NCBI RefSeq assembly: GCF_033807575.1
Contig: NC_084704.1
Span: 25,025,968-25,089,967 of the forward strand
Origin: Cydia pomonella
Lineage: Eukaryota; Arthropoda; Insecta; Lepidoptera; Tortricidae
Length of the DNA: 64,000 nucleotides
Direction: 5' to 3'
The notes beneath the pieces were generated by a model. The model made no database searches. It saw only the letters and a list, made by a program, of their open reading frames with translations, and had not been told where the DNA came from. The translations under genes and the position numbers were made by a program. Of this stretch, positions 1-12,215 are shown in pieces; position 1 is the stretch's first letter, and every line of letters begins with the position of its first letter.

Positions 1-623
1 AATTGGGAACTAAAGGAACCAGGGTGCGTTTATGTTAAGCATCTATCTATCACTGGATATTTTGTACGTATAACTCGGCTCGTTCCAAATCTTTACTGAA
101 GCTCCTATTGTCGGCAATTTGCTCTAATTTAAACGCGGGCTGCAACTCTTCAATGCCGTGTTTACAAGTATATCCCTCGCTTACAATATATTTGACTAGT
201 GTTACACTCGCAAGTATCAACAAATAAAGCTTTTCAAGGCTGAATTAAGAAAAAAGATCAAACGGTTCGTTAAAAGCGTTATGTTGGATCGGTTCGTTTT
301 CCATCGACACCTAATACCTAGTGTGTGTTTATGGGAGCCTGCGATCTGCTTTTCGTGTTTCATGGCCGGTAATATTTCGGTTTAAGGCGGTTTCCATTCA
401 TGTACATCACATCGATTTAAATAACGTAAATTTTGAAATCATTTGGATACCTCCTAAGAATTATACTAATATTGGAGTAAACCCTACTTTTTAACTGACT
501 TAAAAAAAAATGGAGGTTGTATAGTAGAATGTTAACCAAGACATGAAAGGCACCGATTTCTGTCGAGGTAGTTTGGCGCTTGAATTACCGAGAGCGACAA
601 TAGTCAGAGATTGAAAAAGCCTT
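1..623. other. No gene recognised
   Basis: AT-rich spacer with no coding frame, inverted ends or repeat match found. Confidence 0.6.
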
Positions 624-914
624 CACTCGAGTTAAACACTCCACTTTTCATTTCGAATACGAGGTACTTAAGTAAAATGTGCATTTGAAAAAACACGGCT
701 AAGTATAAACTTCAGTAATATTTCTTGAGGGTACTTTCAATTGACAATTTAGGTAAAAATACCGTTATATATGGAATGGGGAGTATTATCTGAATGGAAA
801 TTGTACATCAAATCCATATAAAACCAAAACTTTTAGTACAGTGCTCTAGAGCAGAAATGTATCATTTTCTGCACACTTTTTAGAACAACAACGAACCACT
901 TTCAGAGCATGAGA
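624..914 (+). repeat. Dispersed repeat, partner of 30677-30928
   Basis: Shares in order CGAGTTAAACA, CATTTCGAATACGAG, ATTTAGGTAAAA, TCTGCACACTTTTTAGAACA and CCACTTTCAGAG with the later copy. Identity is moderate, so this is an old repeat. No inverted ends are seen. Confidence 0.55.
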
Positions 915-1254
915 TTTTTTTTTGTATGTTTGAGACCTCAAAATTCCGTCATTTCTGACCCGACAGTTCCCGATTGGTCTCATTTTTGTCAAAATCCAGT
1001 TCTGATAATGGGATCAATGAGACGTTATGGGAACTCCTCAAATATTGATGGAATCAGATCTAGATCTTACAACTTGAAAGGTATAATTAATATCATACCC
1101 GAAACGCGAAACTTTTTAATGACATGACTGTTTGGCCAGTCAGGAACGAGGCCTGCAGAATGCTGCATCGCTCATAACCAAAACTTAAAAACTAAAAATG
1201 GAAATATTCAACCTTTACTAACAGACTATTAAATAAACAGAGTATCCCTTTTTA

Positions 1255-1530
1255 CAAGCTTTTATTTAACTTGCCCTGTTAGTATGTATTGGGACAAATC
1301 ATGCAAGTTAAATTTGACCTACTTCCCGGTTTCCGATGAAGCTGAAAATTTGCTTACATAATGAAAATCGGGTGACAATGCAATATTATGGTACCATCAA
1401 TCTGATCTGATGATAGAGACAGGAGGTAGCCAAAGGAACTCTGTGATAAAATAACGCTACCTAATTGTGTTTGGGGTTTTTAGAATTGTCTCGATGAGTT
1501 TTAGTTGTCTGTGGAAAAAGAAAATTACAG
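1255..1530 (+). repeat. Probable dispersed repeat (unplaced family)
   Basis: CTTTTATTTAACTTGCCCTG, TTAAATTTGACCTACTTCCC, GATGAAGCTGAAAATTTGC resemble a repeat often met in Lepidoptera. This rests on recall, as no second copy exists in the window. No coding frame. Confidence 0.35.
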
Positions 1531-1719
1531 TCAGCGATAAAAGCTTGTACCCAAAAAAATTTTTTTTGCCAAAAACTTATATATGAACTAGCACCTAATA
1601 TGTTTGAACCCGGTGCCAAACCAAATAGGTACAAAACTACCGGTCAATAATTCCCCGAACAACTAATGAACAGCTTTCTTTCTTTTTTATCTGTCTTCGG
1701 TTCGACGTTGTATTGACGC

Positions 1720-1796
1720 TTGTAACTTTTGGCTTAGCACCGACTTCAAACATATGAAAGGATAATATTTCATTTTATCCTTTTAAAGTCGTTTTC
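1720..1796. repeat. Small inverted-end repeat, copy 1
   Basis: ACCGACTTCAAAC near the left and complementary TTTTAAAGTCG near the right, with AAGGATAATATTTCATTTTA between. Matches 20876-21032 and 40002-40076. Confidence 0.5.
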
Positions 1797-4025
1797 TTTT
1801 CTTTAAGTTTGTATTTGTTTATATTGGGTATACGAATTCGTAGCTGCCCGCGAGCTTTCTAGCATATAGTCTTAACATTTATCTTTTCTTGGCAATTATC
1901 TAGTATTCCCAGTGCCATTTATTTCTTAACATTGATATATCGGAAGTATTAACACAAAGCAGTACAAAGCAAAAGTATAAATATATTTCATTATCAACAA
2001 TGTAGACGATTTGTTCCATTTGTGTTTATGCAATTGCACTTAGAGCTTGATTTGCATCGCTTATCGCGGCGATTGTGCGAGTGCTCAATAACAATCGAGC
2101 CTATAAATAGATCGGCACTATTACACGATATCGGACCATGTTTGCATATGGAGTTAAACCGTTGTTTATTAAAGTTAAACAATATAAATATAACTTATAC
2201 AAACAACATGCGCTGGTTTATGTACTGTGCTTTGAAAACCCTCGGCTTCCAACAGGTGGTAGGTAGGTAATTTATTTAAGTAGCTTTGGTGCACAATACT
2301 TATTGGTACGTATAGAGTATGTATATTAACTAAACCTATTCACTCAAACCCGTTAATGTTTAGGTCAGAATATGAGCTTGGTACTTATAATAAGGACACT
2401 TTTTACGGCAGATCAAAAAAATATATATTTTTTAGACCCCTATTTAATGTGAGTTTACGTTATCATTAATGATAGGAGTCAAACTCAATGTTGAAGTTTG
2501 AATTTCTGCCTGGTTACAAATGAACAATAGGTACATAAAACGCATGTGAGTTGTCACCATAGAAATAGGATAGTATAGAACGACTGTCAAACTTCAAAAG
2601 TGTGTCCAAAAATGAAATGCAAGTGTGTGCGTAAATTGTCTATGTGCGAACAAAAATAGTGATGTCATGTTACAACATATTAATAATCTATCGATGTTTA
2701 ACTGCTTTATCGACTACTTTTTCAAATGTGTTTGTCTTTATAAAAAAATGTTATAGGTATTAGTATTATTAATACTATTAGACCCTATTAGCGCCTATAG
2801 TACCTTTAATTTTCTTTTACAGCAGACGCATAGTAAATAACAATACTGATAGTGATAACCGAGGCTACAGACGTTACAGTCAGCATCAAAATGGTCAGAT
2901 ATATACACATGTATATGTATAGTTTGAGAAACTTTTTATTGGATAACCCATTGTATTCTATAAAAGAGTTTTATGACATTACCAATTAGATCTATTTAAA
3001 TAGTAAGCATATTGTCGACATCTGTATTTTAAGATTTACTATAATTTACTTCTTTGTTAGCTTAATAACGACCCTAATGATGACATTATTTCTTATGCTG
3101 ACATTATTTCTGTAACTGTTACTATTTATTTTCTACCTTAATGACGACCCGTTCTTGGTGAATTTATTTATACAATTGAAATTTAAAAACTTTAGTAATT
3201 TTAAATGAATTATTAATTGTCACATGTTTTTCCTATGTATATAAAGTAAGACAAACCGACAATCACAATATAAATTCCTAAGAATTTACCACGCGTAGTT
3301 TTAAGTGAAATTGTATATTGTGAGATAAATAAATCATATCATATCATATATATATATTACAGTACATAAGTACAAAACGTAGTTTGTAGTAAGTATATTC
3401 CTTATTTTACAGTACATATGCAGCTACTTTACCGCACTAGTGCAATAATTAGCACATTACGTAACTATGTCAAAAATTTAAAGGGCCATATGTATTGTAA
3501 AACGTTGTACGATACATTTGCGAATAGGTAATTTGCAACTCGTGTCGACTTAAAATCGTATCGCCACTTATTGCGATTTTTCTATTTTTCGCACCTGGTT
3601 TGGTGTTCTGGGACGTTTAGTAACTAAAATACTCGCTACTTGACTAAATTACTAACGTAGTTAGTCCGAACAAGCATTAAGGAACGCGGCGCTGTTGGTA
3701 AAGCAGGTGACTCGCGTTGATAAAGCAGGTTTCTGTCGTATGCGGGTGTGAGTGGTGTAACATATATGTGCAATGTCGTTAACACAAACACATGCTAAGC
3801 TTTAACAGTAGGCGCAAAAGTTGACTTACCTACTGACAAGTTAGGTTGGGTGTATATACGCTGTCTTGTGTTTCCTTGTATTGGCGGCAAAGCCGTGGAA
3901 AAGTGGTTAAAATGCACTGTGTTGGAAAGTGAAGTTTAAATTTATCGCTAAACATGTGCACCTTAAAAAAAGGAATTATAACAATCGTTATTATTTTAAG
4001 TCGGTTATAAAGGTCTTAATGATGT
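1797..4025. other. AT-rich spacer
   Basis: Apart from the short repeat at 2314-2380 nothing is recognised. At 3311-3358 GTGAGATAAATAAATCATAT and (CATAT)n resemble a LINE tail but are too short to call. An 82-residue frame at 2022-2270 lacks coding texture. Confidence 0.5.
2314..2380 (+). repeat. Short dispersed repeat, partner of 6821-6882
   Basis: AGTATGTATATTAACTAAAC, CACTCAAACCCGTTAATGTT and TTAGGTCA align with 6821-6882 at roughly three quarters identity. Confidence 0.4.
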
Positions 4026-4033
4026 CTTGTGAA

Positions 4034-5431
4034 TAGGGCGTGCAGTCCCGGGACCGGTTCCTAGTTTTTCATTTCCCGGTACCGGGTCGGAGCCGGTACC
4101 GGGATTCCCGGTTCTCCCGGTTCTTTATGCTGAGCTGAATTATTTTTATATATTTTGTTTGACATCATTTAACTGTGAATCTTGCAACTAACTTTAATAA
4201 TAATGAAAAGGAATCGTAGGAATAATTAAGAATTTTTTATAGAATAAAAAACAGTTTTAGGAATAATACACATTAATCAGTCTTTATAGTTACTTTAATC
4301 AGTCTTAATTGATTAATCAGTTAACAGTGTCATTGATCATAACCGTAATGTTATGAATCATGTGTAGTAAGTAATACTTACAAACACCATAATATTTTAA
4401 ACATTATTATTATGATATTGTCAACTATCATAATATTGTAATTAAAAAAAAAACAAATTGTGCAAAGTTATACAAATTTTTACATCTCAACCTGACTATT
4501 TATGTAAGATGTCGTCGAATTTACTTGACGTAACGCTAATCATTATTTTAATTTTAAATGTGAACTTAAATAATATAAATCAGTCTAATTATAATAGTTC
4601 AATATTTTTTCTATTTCAAATGTGATTAACTTAAGATAATTGTAACATTGCAGTAATATAATAATCAACACACTCAAAACAAATACAGTTCTTTTTTTAA
4701 CAAAAATATCACCTCACAAATAAATAATTTAACATAAAGAACTTATCAAATACCTAATCTAATCATTGGCTTAAGAACGGATGGAACTGGAGATCAATAA
4801 CAATTAGACACAAGAATGTGATTTATAGTTTTATACATAAACATTGTAGTTTAAGTCTTGTGTATATAACATTTATTAAACTCTGAGTAAAAAGTAATCA
4901 ATATTACGGAAACTTAAACGTAACATTAACAAATTATAATCAGGTATTTCAGGTCATTATCTAACATTTGAATCTTACAAAATAATAAACTTTTGCAAAA
5001 TTACACCTACAAGTTCAAAATCAAAATCTGACTAGTTAATAGTTATGTAAATATGTCGAATTTGTTTGACGAGACGCTAATGATTACTTCAATTAAATGT
5101 CAACTTAAGATGATATGTATAAATCAGTCTAAATCTAGTACTTAGTCCAATACTTTTATTTGCATCTCTTTTCTTGATAATATGTCCGAAGAAAACTAAT
5201 GGCGTCTATGGTACGGTCACCTAGAGATGTTCGCAATCGATTGCATATATATGCGACGCTGCCGAACTTGCCGGTGCGTTAATTTTACTGATAATATAAA
5301 TGTTTATTTGATGTTATGGCGGGAACCGGGAGAACCGGGACTCGGTGCTCAGTACCGGTTCTTTGGATTCCAAATAAATCCCGGGATTTCCCGGGAAATC
5401 GAGAACCGGTATTTCCCGGGAGGACGCCCTA
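4034..5431. mobile_element. Non-autonomous hAT-type DNA transposon with perfect 8-bp TSD
   Basis: The identical octamer CTTGTGAA flanks at 4026-4033 and 5432-5439. Ends are inverted: TAGGGCGTGCAGTCCCGGGA on the left against TAGGGCGTCCTCCCGGGAAA (complement) on the right. TAGGG ends plus an 8-bp duplication fit hAT. Subterminal zones are packed with CCCGGTTC/ACCGG motifs, likely transposase-binding. The AT-rich interior has no transposase frame but holds an internal direct repeat (see separate entry). 1398 bp in total. Confidence 0.85.
4470..5150 (+). repeat. Internal direct repeat inside the hAT-type element
   Basis: Two diverged modules of about 140 bp, around 4480-4615 and 5015-5152, share the order GACTATTTATGTAAGATGTCG, TTACTTGACG..ACGCTAAT, AATGTGAACTTAA, ATAAATCAGTCTAA. 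The period is about 540 bp. Confidence 0.6.
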
Positions 5432-5861
5432 CTTGTGAACAACTAATTCCATACCTACTAATATACCGACGAGTTATCGATATAGTCATATGAACATTTT
5501 GTCAAGCCCTAGCGTAAAGTAACAGTTTAGGTTTTAACACAAAATATTCTAAATTATTGACTAATATGATGAAATAATAACACACAATTAAAGAAAAACT
5601 TATAATGAACTGTATAAATTGGCTTTTTACACTTTTTATGCTGTTAATTTGGTAAAATATCGTTCCGAAAATTTCGCTAGGAATATCATAATTACCTGTG
5701 AAATGAGTATTTTCCTGGGTTTTTTGGCCCTGAAACACTACAACCCGGCTCACAACATGACACCATCTTCACTAAATTACTTAATATATTTTTTCTTTTT
5801 GACTCTCTTATATTTTCACTTCATTTACTTCAAAAAATACGGCAATATGATCTTGGCCGAC

Positions 5862-5942
5862 TAAGCCGACTTCGAACTCAAAAATGGTTACGTTTTCTCA
5901 TATGTAGTCTGCCTCTTTCGCACTCATGGCTTGTTCATATAC
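5862..5942 (+). repeat. Short dispersed repeat, partner of 14978-15044
   Basis: CTTCGAACTCAAAAATGGTT, ACGTTTTCTCATATGTAGTC, CTCTTTCGCACTCATGG, TTGTTCATATA. GCTTGTTCATA is repeated three times just downstream (to 5970). Confidence 0.4.
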
Positions 5943-6820
5943 GTGATAGCTTGTTCATATGGCTTGTTCATATTCGCACACTTCATCTGTCTGTCAAGCG
6001 AAGCGTTTAACATGTCTCTGGTTGTCATTGACAATGGCCATTATTGAAATAAAAGTAATAATTATATAGTAAAGTAAGGGTAGGGTAGGTTAACAGTCTT
6101 CAAAGAGCATGAGCGTTGTCAATAAATCAAAAAGCTTTGCAGAGTGTGGTACAAAAACATTCAACCGACAGCAAAATGAAAGTACTTGAGACATTAATAA
6201 ATGTTGTAAAACGATTTAATGTCACTAATGCTAAGAAGCTGCTAAAAACCATATAAGTATGTCATTAGAATGAACATCATTTCTCCTTCAAGTTCAACCA
6301 GTTTCAACAATAGTACATTGTGCAAAGAGGGGGTAAGCGAAAATTTGGATACGAGGGTGGTAATGTTTTTCATCATACATGCGAAGAAAAAACGTAAATT
6401 TTAAACGAAATAATTCTTAAATACGGTGACATATCAAACATTCGTCCTCCATGTTGTAATTTCTTGGCAGGTGAGGCATCGAAGGCACAGACCATTCGGC
6501 ATTCAGCCACGATTGAAAATTATGTAAAATTATTTTAAACGGCTGTTAAATTAAACATAAACATATATATTAAATTATAAACGTCAGTATTTTAAAAGTA
6601 AAACTCATTTATGCTACTTGTTTTGTATGAATAAGTGACAAAAAAAAGCTATAACTCCCTTAGCTTTTTCAATCCATAACTCCCGCGGGAACAAAATAGG
6701 CCTAAGCATATAATTGCATGAAATAAGATATTTTTCAAGTAAGTGTGATGAAAATGGTTTTCGTAGGTATACATACTGATCATCATCATACATACCTACT
6801 AATTACATCAAGTTAATATA

Positions 6821-6882
6821 CAGTATGTGTACTAACTAAAACCATTTACTCAAACACATTAATATTTAAGTCATACTGAGCA
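6821..6882 (+). repeat. Short dispersed repeat, partner of 2314-2380
   Basis: AGTATGTGTACTAACTAAAA, TACTCAAACACATTAATATT and TAAGTCATACTGAGC match the first copy in order. Confidence 0.4.
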
Positions 6883-7262
6883 ACTTTTATTATGGGGCTG
6901 AACCCGAATCCCGAAAAATAATTGACTCTCCCATAGAACATTTCAACGTCTGACCTGCCAAAATGAACGAAATTGTATGTAAAAGTACGTAAAGTCGGCC
7001 TTACAAGGAGGATGTGATCAATTTTCTATATTTATTATTCTTTTCTGAATATATCAGCTACGTAATAACACGACTAATCATAATGGCTGCTTCTTCTCGA
7101 ATGCCGGCTGGCATACCCGTCCCGTCTGACAGTGATCTGATTCTAAATTCAAATATGTAACTGTTGCCAGTCACAGTCCAAAAGAAGGCTGTAATTAATT
7201 TTTAACAAGCAGAAACGTCTGCGAATGATGCTATTATGGAAAATTTGCTGCCTATGGATGAA

Positions 7263-7335
7263 GTCTTGGTGGCTCAGATGGCAGAGCGCTGGAGTATCGA
7301 TCCAGCTGCCGTGAGTTCAAGTCTCACCCAAGACA
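7263..7335 (+). tRNA. tRNA-like cloverleaf, anticodon AUC (Asp codon), possible SINE head
   Basis: 73 nt folding as a canonical cloverleaf: acceptor GTCTTGG/CCAAGAC 7 of 7 pairs; D stem GCTC/GAGC with GG in the loop; anticodon stem CTGGA/TCCAG with loop GTATCGA (U33 present, anticodon ATC at 7296-7298); variable loop of 5; T stem GTGAG/CTCAC with loop TTCAAGT. A TTTTT Pol III terminator follows at about 7340. Eukaryotic Asp tRNAs normally carry GUC, so this may be a tRNA-derived repeat head rather than a working tRNA. A degenerate relative lies at 48427-48505. A 63-residue frame running through it is not a gene. Confidence 0.55.
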
Positions 7336-7598
7336 GTAATTTTTCCACTTTTAAATTTTTTCTAAGCTTGAAGGCTGTAGTGATTGCAAATACCTCTACC
7401 CTCCATAGCTGCAAACCTTTAGAGTAGCTACCGTCAGCATCAAATGTAGCGGATCTGACTACGCGTCAAAATTATTCTTTAATAACTTAATGTTATGTTA
7501 CTGTATACTTATCAAGAAGTTTAGTTTAAGGAACTAATTAAATACTTTTGTTGTATGTATCAGGCTAAATTGAATAAAAAGATAGTCAATGTTTGACC

Positions 7599-8425
7599 TT
7601 TTTAGGGTTCCGTAGCCAAATGGCAAAAAACGGAACCCTTATAGATTCGTCATGTCCGTCTGTCTGTCCGATTATGTCACCGCCACTTTTTTCCGAAACT
7701 ATAAGAGCTATACTGTTCAAACTTGGTAAGTAGATGTATTCTATGAACCGCATTAGGATTTTTACACAAAAATAGAAAAAAAAAAACAATAAATTTTGGG
7801 GGTTCCCCATACTTAGAACTGAAACTCAAAAAATCTTTTTTCATCAAACCCATACGTCCCACACGTATCTGTGGATAGGTCTTTAAAAATGATATTGAGG
7901 TTTCTAATATCATTTTTTTCTAAACTGAATAGTTTGCGCGAGAGACACTTCCAAAGTGGTAAAATGTGTCCCCCCCCCCCCGTAACTTCTAAAATAACAC
8001 AATGAAAAAAAAATGATATACATTGCCATGCAAACTTCCACCGAAAATTGGTTTGAACGAGATCTAGAAAGTAGTTTTTTTTAATACGTCATATAATTAA
8101 AAAATATATATATTTTTCATCATACCCATACGTGTGGGGTATCTATGGATAGGTTATCAAAAATGATATTTAGGTTTCTAATATCATTTTTTTCTAAACT
8201 GAATAGTTTGCGCGAGAGACACTTCCAAAGTGACAAAAAATGTCCGTCCCCCCCGTAACTTCTAAAATAACAGAATGAAAAATCTAAAAAAAAATATATG
8301 ATATACATTACCATGCAAACTTCCACCGAAAATTAGTTTAAACGAGATCTAGTAAGTAGTTTTTTTTAATACGTCATAAATTGTGCGGAACCCTTCATGG
8401 GCGAGTCCGACTCGCACTTGGCCGC
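7599..8425 (+). repeat. Dispersed (GTCT)n repeat, copy A, with internal tandem duplication
   Basis: Begins TTTTTAGGGTTCCGTAGCC, carries CGTCTGTCTGTCC, and ends GGGCGAGTCCGACTCGCACT..TGGCCGC, an end shared with the repeat at 35024. A module of about 274 bp occurs twice in tandem (about 7829-8095 and 8100-8378), each with CTGAATAGTTTGCGCGAGAG and a C-run. Resembles microsatellite-associated repeats known from Lepidoptera (general knowledge). Confidence 0.7.
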
Positions 8426-10218
8426 TATTTCCTATTGTTTCAGCTTAGTTGGGTCAAAGATTATTTTTTCACCATTTTGTTGACCTGATTGATATCTGTA
8501 GGTTCTTATACCAAATTTTAGCTTTCAAGTAAAAGTCTAAGCTAAGCCGAGAATAGATGGACAAACATAGCGAACAAGATCTAGGGAACCCTTGTTGAAT
8601 AAATAACCCCGAAAATACGAATTCTAGATCAGCTGTGGCAAACACTGTTGAGTAGCATACGCATAACGAGGACATGGCAGCAATATTAAATAGCAATAGA
8701 ATATTCAAATGCAGCTCCAGTAGGTTTTAATTAGACTAGTCGGTACCGAAAGGCGGGGCAACGTATATCATGGAAACCTCTCTATTACATCCAGTATCAG
8801 ATAGGTATTAGTAGAAGTGGAAACATAAATTATACTTACATTTGTCGAGCTATGGATTGGTGTCGCGCGCATGAGTACTATGCTGGAACTTTGTTTTAAT
8901 TGCTTACCGATCACTGTGTCACAAGCAGACCAGCATTACTTAGATCTCCGGTTTCATGCACTTGATGAGTACATATCTCAGAGCCAAGGTACCTATACTC
9001 GTACCTTCTAGGGACGAATTGTGAGGCGAGACGAGATCTAGCTATTTTATTGTTTATGTGGAAATGTACACTGGAATAACATGTAAAAGTACCAGTTAAC
9101 TTGTTGAAGATAACATAGCTGCAATAGTGTGCGCATTGATATATGTATATGTATCTCGTGTAAGCTGAGTGGAAATTAATAAACATAATTATTATTGGAT
9201 GTCATGCCTGATCATTATTTATTGTTGTCATTACTCGGTATTTGTGAACATTAAATGCGATAATGCTTAATGATCTCGGGGTTACGTTGGCTATCGGAGA
9301 ACAGCCAGACAGCGAGACTCCGCAACAAAGATGGCGGCCAGCAATTCCACGATTTACTAGGCGATATCAACATGATAGTTTAAACACATTTTAATGTCAC
9401 GTTTAACTGGCAATTGTCTCATAAACAATAGACTGACAGTGCTTACTGTTTGTTTACTTAACTAAGATTAACATCCGTCATAAACCACGCTAAAACGACA
9501 CTTAGCTATTTTAGTCGTGCACGTTTTGATAATTATGACGAATGTATAAATCCTTGGCATTTTAACGACTAAATGTAAATAATGAAGAATGTATTGTCAC
9601 AAGTGGGAAAACAATTCATTTGTTATTTATTTACAAACCGGTGCCCCAAATATTTTTCTTAGTTACTTATCTTATTATTTCTTTGTAGTTTGTATAATAT
9701 AGGCTCACGAAAAATGGCCAGATTTGTATTAGACCACGCATAAAGGAGGATAAAAGTGTGTGGTCTTGGTACTGGTTTTCTATACCAAATCCGATCTGCA
9801 ACCGAGAATTCCCAGTTCTCGCCATACGAATTCAGTAAAGGGAGCATTTATTTTCCTCCAATCACAAACGTACAACGAACACGCAAAAGCTAATTTTAAA
9901 AGGTTATTTTCCTGTGACGGGAAGATTTTTTTGCATAAACTCAAAAATGGCTCATCCGAGCAATTATAAAAAAATCATAAATAAAAGTATTTTTTTTAAT
10001 AAAAGCTTTTATTTAAATGCTCTAAAAAGAAGAAAATAAAATTTTCCTTTAAAATTTAGTGTTAGGGTGAAAAGGGTGTTAATGGGAAAAGGTGGTGAAG
10101 TATGGGAAGTCAGTAAAAAAGCAGATTGTATGAAAGATGCCCCCAGATTCAGAATGTTTAATAGTAAATCACCCCCAACCGTTTAAATTAGTGTATGGAT
10201 GATGGTCATTAGCAACTT
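8426..10218. other. Spacer, no gene recognised
   Basis: Contains the YY1-type site at 9326. AT-rich otherwise; no repeat ends or convincing exon. Confidence 0.5.
9326..9338 (+). promoter_or_regulatory. YY1/Pleiohomeotic-type site
   Basis: CAAAGATGGCGGC matches the extended YY1/Pho consensus (AAGATGGCGGC). It sits in a small GC-richer patch (9290-9370). A single site is weak evidence for a Polycomb response element. Confidence 0.3.
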
Positions 10219-10601
10219 ATCAAAAACATTTTAATGTAAAATGTTACCAAGATGAAACCATAAGGCTCGCACTGCCAAAAAGTTATCAGATCTCATGCAG
10301 AACCAAGCTTCTTACTCTACAAGCCTTAACTTCACAAACTCTACACCGTCAAAATATGCGGCTTGGCCGTTTCGCTACCATCAAATGGGCGTGAGGTGAA
10401 AAATTTATTCACTATTCATTATTTTACAATAGTTGTAGTAACGATATGGTCAAGCCACATATTTTAACTAAGGTGTAGAGTTTGTGTCGTTAGGACTTGT
10501 AGAGTTAGAAAAGCTTGTCTCTACAAGAGATCTGATAACTTTTTGACAGTACGAGACTTATGGTAAGTCTTAGCAACATTTTACATGAAAATGTTTTTGA
10601 T
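10219..10601. mobile_element. Large foldback element with about 160-bp inverted arms
   Basis: Left arm about 10219-10379 and right arm about 10435-10601 pair over nearly their full length. Shared strings include ATCAAAAACATTTT, GTCAAAAAGTTATCAGATCTC and ACAAACTCTACACC. The spacer is about 55 bp. Arms are clearly diverged, so the copy is not recent. A short frame on the minus strand within it is not a gene. Confidence 0.75.
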
Positions 10602-10807
10602 GGGATTGTGACTTCCTGATAGACAAACGGATAATGGTATATTATAAGATTCTCAGGCGGTCGGTAAGGAAGTTGCGAGGTAATATTGCTGGATTTTGAG
10701 ATTAAGTAAAACGAGTTAACGATTTTTTTACTACACATTTTTTGTGACTTAATACAAATAAGCATCATGCCTTAAATCCTTAGGCAGTCCCTAGACCAGC
10801 TGACCAT

Positions 10808-11078
10808 AAATAAATGAATAAATAAATAAATATTATAGGACATTATTACACAAATTGACTAAGTCCCACAGTAAGCTCAATAAGGCTTGTGTTAGTGTTA
10901 AGGCTGACTTAGACAACGATATATATAATTTATAAATATTTAAATACATGGAAAACACCCATGACTCAGGAACAAATATCCATGCTCATCACACAAATAA
11001 ATGCCCTTACCAGGATTTGAACCCAGGACCATCAGCTTCGTAGGCAGGGTGACTACCCACTAGGCCAAACCGGTCGTC
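10808..11078 (-). mobile_element. tRNA-derived SINE, tail type 1
   Basis: On the minus strand: head GACCGGTTTGGCCTAGTGGG (A-box region), B box GGTTCAAATCC at 11013-11024, body CCTGAGTCATGGGTGTTTTC, then CACAAGCCTTATTGAGC, and a tail CCTATAATATTTATTTATT with ATTT/TAAA repeats. It matches five other near-full copies in the window in order. Pol III boxes and repeat number support a SINE. Confidence 0.8.
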
Positions 11079-11974
11079 ATTTAATGGTTGAATTAAGACT
11101 GCCTATACCAAATTGTAATCGCGTACTTTCTACGATAGGCTCCCAACTCAACTATATTGACTTCATTACGACATGCTTTAGTGAACTATAGACAATGAAT
11201 TTGACTAATCACGTCTCGCCGCGGTCAAAAGGACAAAACGAAACGATTAGCAAAAACGACAAACACAAGCTTCTTTTTACTAGAAGCTCGTTGATGTCTC
11301 TTGGTTTATCCTTTTATCTACTGAGATACTTACCTAATTTTGTTAAATTATTCAGGTTATATAGTAGAAAAGTATTATTTCAGTTGACTCATAAAAAAAG
11401 TAGTATACTTATACAAATTAAAATAGTGATATAACTTATTAAGCTATATTAATAGCAATGTTCCAGGCTTCTTTGATCACAAAATGCACTCTTTTCAAAA
11501 TGGGTACATAATTACCTACATTATTGGCGAGGGATGGAAATAAAGACATTTTCTGACGAGATACTTAGTAAAGGTCCGATTCAGGAAATGCCTGTTTCCA
11601 CTAAGGTATACATGGTGCTTTTCTCAGAAAATGTAAAGAAATGCAGTGAAAATATATTGCAAATAATATTTTTCTACTCGTCGACTGTAATGGTTCAATT
11701 AAGATTTAGTATACCAAACTATAACTGTGTTTTTCATGTATGGGCACCCAACTCAATTATAATATTCATTTCGATACGCTGTAGTCAACTGTAAAAAATA
11801 CCAATCACATGCCGCCTCGCGCCCACAAAAAAGTGTAAACGGACTACAATAGTCGCGCGTTTATGTCCTTTTCATATTTCATGCTCTGAAATTGCGTCAT
11901 AGTTGATCTATAAAATGCGCAAAAAGTTATACGTTTCTGCTGTAGTGCCGAAAAGTGGTGTACTCCTCTGTGTC

Positions 11975-12215
11975 CCCGTCCCATGAGCAACAACAATTTT
12001 GACGACGCAGTTTTCGGTTGCGCCGCCTGTTCTGGTGCGGGATTCGGCAGATTCCCACGAAACCGCCGAAATATCACACCTTTCGGCCAGAAGTCTGCGC
12101 TCGCGATGGTTTCCAGCAGCGGCCGCGGGACGCGCACCACAAACGAGCTGAAGTGCCGAAGTGCACGTAATGCCGCGATCGCAGCTGGAATTAGTGTCAG
12201 CTAGCAACATCAATA
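11975..12215. other. GC-rich island, function unknown
   Basis: Stands out from AT-rich flanks, with GGCGGTTTCGTGGGAATCTG-type sequence and a NotI-like GCGGCCGC. Open frames occur on both strands (up to 105 codons) but none shows domain or composition signs of a protein. Candidate regulatory DNA or a decayed gene. Confidence 0.3.

Larger units (their letters stand above)
5440..7262. other. Spacer, no gene recognised
   Basis: Only the two short repeats (5862-5942, 6821-6882) are recognised. Frames of about 80 residues around 5502-5864 overlap on both strands and are AT-driven. Confidence 0.5.

Noticed and set aside
7236..7427. 63-codon frame MENLLPMDEV..
   Set aside because: Runs through the tRNA-like cloverleaf; chance frame.
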